A stretch of DNA of 11,292 bases from Cyclostephanos tholiformis (lineage: Eukaryota > Bacillariophyta > Thalassiosirophyceae > Thalassiosirales > Thalassiosiraceae), in contig JALLPB010001084.1 in NCBI GenBank assembly GCA_036939975.1, positions 1 to 11,292 of the forward strand. Direction: 5' to 3'. The notes beneath the pieces are model-generated. The model did not search any database. It was given only the letters and a program-made list of their open reading frames with translations, and was not told the origin of the DNA. Below, piece by piece: positions 8,185 to 11,292 of the stretch (positions within the stretch are counted from its first letter, which is position 1; every line of letters starts with the position of its first letter). A program made the position numbers and the translations under genes.

Positions 8185-8375
8185 CTACGGATAACATTAC
8201 AATTGACCGAACACTTTGCGAATTTGGCTTTTCGGAGGCTCTGAGTAAGACGAAGGTCTGTCCATCAACTTATTTTATTCTATAGTTCCTACGTGAAGCT
8301 CTGGAGGAAGTGTTCGCAAAGTGTTCGCAAAGTGTTATCTATAATATGTGGGGTCAATTGTAAGGTTATCCGTAG
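8185..8375. repeat. Long imperfect inverted repeat (MITE-like or hairpin)
   Basis: Bases 8185-8208 pair with 8352-8375 (24 nt, one mismatch). The adjoining 8208-8222 pair perfectly with 8313-8327 (15 nt). The right arm carries an extra 24-nt stretch (8328-8351) between the two blocks, including part of an 11-bp tandem repeat. The span is about 190 bp with a ~90-nt unpaired centre. It begins 92 bp upstream of the phosphatase start codon. It could be a degenerate miniature inverted-repeat element, a folded leader RNA or a local inverted duplication. No clear target-site duplication was found. Confidence 0.75.
8309..8336. repeat. 11-bp tandem repeat, about 2.5 copies
   Basis: The unit AGTGTTCGCAA occurs at 8309-8319 and 8320-8330, followed by a partial AGTGTT at 8331-8336. 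It lies within the right arm of the inverted repeat, while the left arm (8208-8222) has only one unit in inverse orientation, so the arms have diverged by unit gain or loss. Confidence 0.85.
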
Positions 8376-8385
8376 TAGTTGCAAG

Positions 8386-8403
8386 CAACTTGCTAGCAAG
8401 TTG
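8386..8403. repeat. Perfect 18-bp palindrome
   Basis: CAACTTGCT followed by its exact reverse complement, with no spacer, just outside the right arm of the long inverted repeat. It could be a dimeric protein-binding site or an inverted-repeat remnant. No function can be assigned. Confidence 0.8.
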
Positions 8404-9182
8404 TCTGATTTTTTCATGGGAACAATATTATTAAGGTTGGTAGGAACTAAAAAGCAACCAAATCTCCATACCCCCCTCTCCATGGCCGCCAACCCATCCA
8501 TATCACTGTCATCATTGCCGCTCCATAGTCACTGTGCAATGTCATTGGGGGATGGGGGAGGGACGTCATCATCGTCCTTGAAGTCAGGCTGGGGGGCAAA
8601 GATGCAGAGGAGAGAGGGGGTAGGGGGTATTATTACAATGACTATGGCACGAGGGGAGGTCGTGTCATCATCATTGTCATCCTGCCACCCTCTCTCCCCC
8701 ACATCTTCACAAAAACAAAGGAGGAGATCAAACAATCAACACTAGGTGGACGAAGGTAGAAGGAGTGAGTGAAGCAACTGTAGGGGATGGGGGGCATTTT
8801 CGTAACTGCAGTCATCAATGTGTGGGAGAGAGGGGGGTGAAGGCCCAAATGAAAACTGCAGGAGAGGTCACGTTGTCAGTTGTCAAGGTGGGGATGGATG
8901 TCTTGTCTAACAGCATTCATTGTTTTAAAGGGGGGGGGGGGGGCAGGAACATTGTTGCCGCCATAGTCATCATCCCAGAAAAAAACAACAATCAACTGAT
9001 GATAAATGGCAGCTGTTTGGGTGAGAGCAAAATCTCTCCCCCTTCCATTGACTGAAATTGACTACCTTTTAATGCTGCTGCTGACAGGCATATGCAATCT
9101 GAGGCGGTCATCTGCTGGTACTCAAGGCCATGTATTTGTTAGACTGGGAATGACAGGACTAGCCAAATTAGCTTTTAGTGTT
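8404..9182. other. Intergenic region without a supported gene
   Basis: This stretch is rich in G-runs and TCATCA-like motifs. Two open frames on the plus strand (8293-8745 and 8765-9055) have low-complexity translations and no family resemblance; the first starts inside the inverted repeat. A loose inverted similarity exists between 8680-8704 (CCACCCTCTCTCCCCCACAT) and 8816-8840 (ATGTGTGGGAGAGAGGGGGG). No tRNA, rRNA or convincing long terminal repeat was found. Part of it may be the 5' end of the retroelement to the right. Confidence 0.45.
8930..8943. repeat. Poly-G run, 14 nt
   Basis: Fourteen consecutive G follow TTTTAAA in the intergenic region. Such runs are prone to slippage and sequencing error, so the exact length may not be reliable. 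It can contribute to a G-quadruplex with neighbouring G-runs. Confidence 0.9.
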
Positions 9183-9204
9183 TAGAGAAATTTAAATTTC
9201 TCTA
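9183..9204. repeat. Perfect 22-bp AT-rich palindrome
   Basis: TAGAGAAATTT followed directly by its exact reverse complement. It lies about 150 bp before the first recognisable Gag codons. It may be part of the non-coding 5' region of the retroelement or a site at its insertion edge. Confidence 0.85.
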
Positions 9205-9260
9205 TGTGGAAGGTTTGCAGCAAAGGTTTTCTTGTGAGACCAAAAGCAGATCACTCATAA

Positions 9261-9321
9261 ATAAGTAATCACCTTTACACTACAACCTTGCATTCGTCAC
9301 TGTTTAGCAGTGATTACTTAT
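9261..9321. repeat. 12-bp inverted repeat with inner hairpin
   Basis: ATAAGTAATCAC at 9261-9272 is exactly complementary to GTGATTACTTAT at 9310-9321 with a 37-nt loop. A smaller stem, CACTG at 9298-9302 with CAGTG at 9308-9312, competes with its right arm. It lies immediately upstream of the gag remnant and could be a structured leader of the element. Confidence 0.7.
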
Positions 9322-9330
9322 CAGAACAAA

Positions 9331-10694
9331 TAGAGCAAAAGCTATTAACCAATTAAAATGGGTCTATGAGCTGAAACACGTGAGGAACTTTGGAAGGAAT
9401 CAATTACAAAGATTTTTGGACAACCAATGGACCAAGACATCACAACAATTGAAAAAGAACTCATAGCAATTACGGCCAGCATCCCAATGGCCTAAGGAGG
9501 CAGCAGGACTCATTGTAGCACCAGCGAAGTACCTCACAATGACAGGGGGCACAGTGTTCACCATCCCAGCCCATCCTAGAATTTACCCAGCTGATCTTGC
9601 CAGAATGCAGCTGCAGGAACCAGAGCAAAGGAAGAAGCAAAGCATAAAGAACTACTTGACCAATACAAAATCCTAAAAGGCATGGAAAAAGCACTAAAAG
9701 ACACCATCCTCAAAGCAGTGGAACATGATTTCCTAATGGAAATTGAAGACAAAACCCTAGGATTCCTACACAAAATGCCAACAAAAATGATTGACCATTT
9801 AAAATCTTGCAGAAGATCACTCGACTTTGCCAATACCAAGAAATTACTCGGCAAATGAGATGCAGAATCGGACATTAGTGAGAACCCACAGAAGCATTTC
9901 AACAGAGTTGAACAGGCGATTAAAGCACTTACCCACACCAGAATCACATCAGACTTGATGAACAAAGGGACATGGCATTGTATTATTTCAAATTGTCCGG
10001 AGAGTTTGACACTGCCATTTGCGAATGGGAGAACAAACCAACAGCAGACAAAATGTGGAAAAACATCAAAATGTTCATTTCAGTGGAGTATGTGAAGGAG
10101 AAGAAGCAAGATAAACTCACAGCAAAACAGTTTAAAGCCAACATGATTGAAGAACAAGCAGTGGTGACAGAGGAACTCATAGCCAACATCAATGAAGCCC
10201 ACACCCACCACATGGAAGCATTAATCAAAAGCATGACAGATGCGATGAAAGAGATGATGCAAATCATAAAAGATGGAAAGAATCCAACAACCAACGATGA
10301 AAAAGCAAATATGGACAAGCAGAAAAAGTGTGAAGAAAGGCAAAAGAAACTCGATGATGCACCAGTATGCAAACATTGCAGAAAGAAACATCCGTCCAAG
10401 AAGGAAGACAAATGCTGGGAACTGGAGGCAAACAAATTCTCTCATCTGAGCAACTGGAAATCAACCAAAAGCACTTGACGGTGTGTGGGGCCCACATTAG
10501 AAGCAGAGACATGGAATCCAGGCAGAGTGTTGACGAATAAAATAAACATGAATCACACTTACCTGAATGACATGAGCTACTGGGCCCCACTAGACAACAA
10601 CAATGAAGAAGAAGAGGAAGAAAAAATAGATAACGCCAACAAAAAACCAATCAACCTACCAGCACCAGACAAAACAAACAAATGGATGAGATGA
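9331..10694 (+). pseudogene. Copia Gag remnant with zinc knuckle
   Basis: Gag is readable only by moving between frames. Segments in order are: INQLKWVYE (ending ~9372), REELWKESITKIFGQPMDQD (from ~9382), GLIVAPAKYLTMTGGTVFTI (from ~9506), then after ~9607 AAAGTRAKEEAKHKELLDQ and GFLHKMPTKMIDHL, and from 9972 MALYYFKLSGEFDTAICEWE. A zinc knuckle of the form C-x2-C-x3-H-x7-C, followed by WEL, lies at 10368-10415. Frameshifts are inferred near 9375, 9490, 9605 and 9970, with in-frame stops at 9493 (TAA), 9856 (TGA) and 10476 (TGA). After the last stop the same frame continues to 10694 as an acidic linker (YLNDMSYWAPL followed by Glu-rich sequence). Gag packages the element RNA into virus-like particles; this copy cannot do so. 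Confidence 0.78.
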
Positions 10695-11179
10695 TTGGAA
10701 TGACAACAAGAGAAAAACAGAAAAAGCAAATGATGATAATAGACTCCAGTGCAACATCACATTTCATCAGCAAAGACTTGCACTTACCAAAGACAGGCCC
10801 ATCCCAAATGGAAGTTTTTCTACCAAATGACTCTAAACTCCAATCAGCTGGCAAAGCAACCTTACCTTTTGACCAAATTGTCCCAAAAGCAAATGAGGCT
10901 GAAATAATCCCAGGACTCAAACAATCATTAATCAGCGTAAATTAAATGTCTGAAAGCAGATACACCACCATCTTTCATCCAGACAACCTGGGTGTCACAA
11001 TCCATAAGCCAGAACCCTGACAATCAAAACAGCCCCTCCCATCCTCCAACCTCCAAGGGTACAAAGAGAAAGGTGCAAAATTGTGGACAATCACAAGAGG
11101 CTGGACAAAAGAGAATAGACCAAAACAGCACATGGCAGATGCATATTCCCTTCCATCCATTGAACAGACAATGACCTAG
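10682..11179 (+). pseudogene. Copia protease and GAG-pre-integrase remnant
   Basis: One frame holds an aspartic-protease segment and then a GAG-pre-integrase segment. The protease motif IIDSSATSHFIS starts at about 10736, with the catalytic Asp at 10742-10744; Ser replaces the Gly of the usual D-[ST]-G triad. IIPGLKQSLISVN follows. Beyond a TAA at 10943-10945 the same frame reads YTTIFHPDNLGVTIHKP, then a TGA at 11018-11020, then LQGYKEKGAKLWTITRGW and YSLPSIEQTM before a TAG at 11177-11179. It overlaps the gag linker frame at 10682-10694, so a frameshift lies there. The protease would process the polyprotein and the pre-integrase domain precedes integrase. Both stops and the Gly loss mark it as dead. 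Confidence 0.8.
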
Positions 11180-11292
11180 GCGGGTGGATAACTCCTCTCC
11201 TGAAGTGAAAAACGAGTGAAAGCGAGTTACATGTAGATCAGGTCGGGAGAAGAAAATTATGAGCTTTAGTTTAAGGTCTAAAAATGAAGTGG

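Larger units (their letters stand above)
9331..11292 (+). mobile_element. Decayed Ty1/copia-type LTR retrotransposon, 5' part
   Basis: Gag, zinc knuckle, aspartic protease and GAG-pre-integrase segments occur in the order expected for the 5' half of a copia polyprotein. The sense strand is A-rich and T-poor, unlike the two host genes, which is typical of LTR retroelements. I could not define a 5' LTR or primer-binding site upstream. The integrase catalytic core, reverse transcriptase and RNase H are absent from the window. Faint in-frame traces after 11177 (for example GTGAAAAACGAGTG, reading VKNE) suggest the element may continue past the right edge. The open frames are broken many times, so this copy is inactive. 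Confidence 0.8.

Noticed and set aside
8293..8745. 150-codon plus-strand frame
   Set aside because: It starts inside the long inverted repeat and its translation is Ser-rich and low in complexity in a G-run-rich intergenic region.
8800..9330. 5' LTR of the copia element
   Set aside because: No TG...CA bounded segment, no tRNA-complementary primer site and no second copy could be found in the window, so no LTR is annotated.
9856..11020. TGA read as Trp, because several Gag/Pol breaks are TGA
   Set aside because: The phosphatase ends in TGA at 4338-4340 and the PPR gene ends in TGA, both long genes use TGG for Trp, and the remnant also has TAA and TAG stops and frameshifts. Simple decay explains it.
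1..11292. tRNA or rRNA genes
   Set aside because: No T-loop (GGTTCRANNCC-like) with matching acceptor stems and no rRNA-like blocks were seen by eye on either strand.

Overview
The window looks like nuclear DNA of a stramenopile alga, most likely a diatom. Three things suggest this. A large PPR protein begins with a hydrophobic signal peptide followed by a Ser-Phe-Val-Pro site, which resembles the 'ASAFAP' plastid-import motif of diatoms. Both long host genes read as single uninterrupted exons with long homopolymeric amino-acid tracts. The right end carries a decayed Ty1/copia retrotransposon whose Gag resembles the copia elements common in diatom genomes. The species cannot be named from the sequence.

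Layout. 1-476: upstream DNA with a short CGT microsatellite and no gene I can support. 477-3290 (+): a 937-residue pentatricopeptide-repeat (PPR) protein, probably an organellar RNA-binding factor. 3291-4337: the gap between two convergent genes. It holds a two-copy 44-bp tandem repeat, a 54-bp diverged copy of the 3' end of the neighbouring phosphatase gene (stop codon position kept), an unrecognised 137-residue ORF, and a 47-residue ORF with a faint ubiquitin-like beta-hairpin. 4338-8093 (-): a 1251-codon gene whose last ~225 residues are an ApaH-like PPP-family metallophosphatase (ALPH). Its first ~600 residues are low-complexity Ser/Asp/Gln/Gly/Arg sequence that may be only partly real. 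8094-9330: AT-richer promoter and intergenic DNA with a long imperfect inverted repeat, two perfect palindromes, a stem-loop and a 14-nt G run. 9331 to the right edge (+): a copia-type element with gag, zinc knuckle, protease and GAG-pre-integrase recognisable in order, broken by about five frameshifts and six stop codons.

The two host genes are convergent and have no evident shared pathway. One probably acts on organellar RNA. The other is a phosphatase of a family whose characterised members remove mRNA caps or cut polyphosphate. I do not see a clear new multi-gene system. The most unusual signals are the duplicated phosphatase tail, the composite architecture of the phosphatase with an unassigned middle module, and the long inverted repeat in its promoter region.
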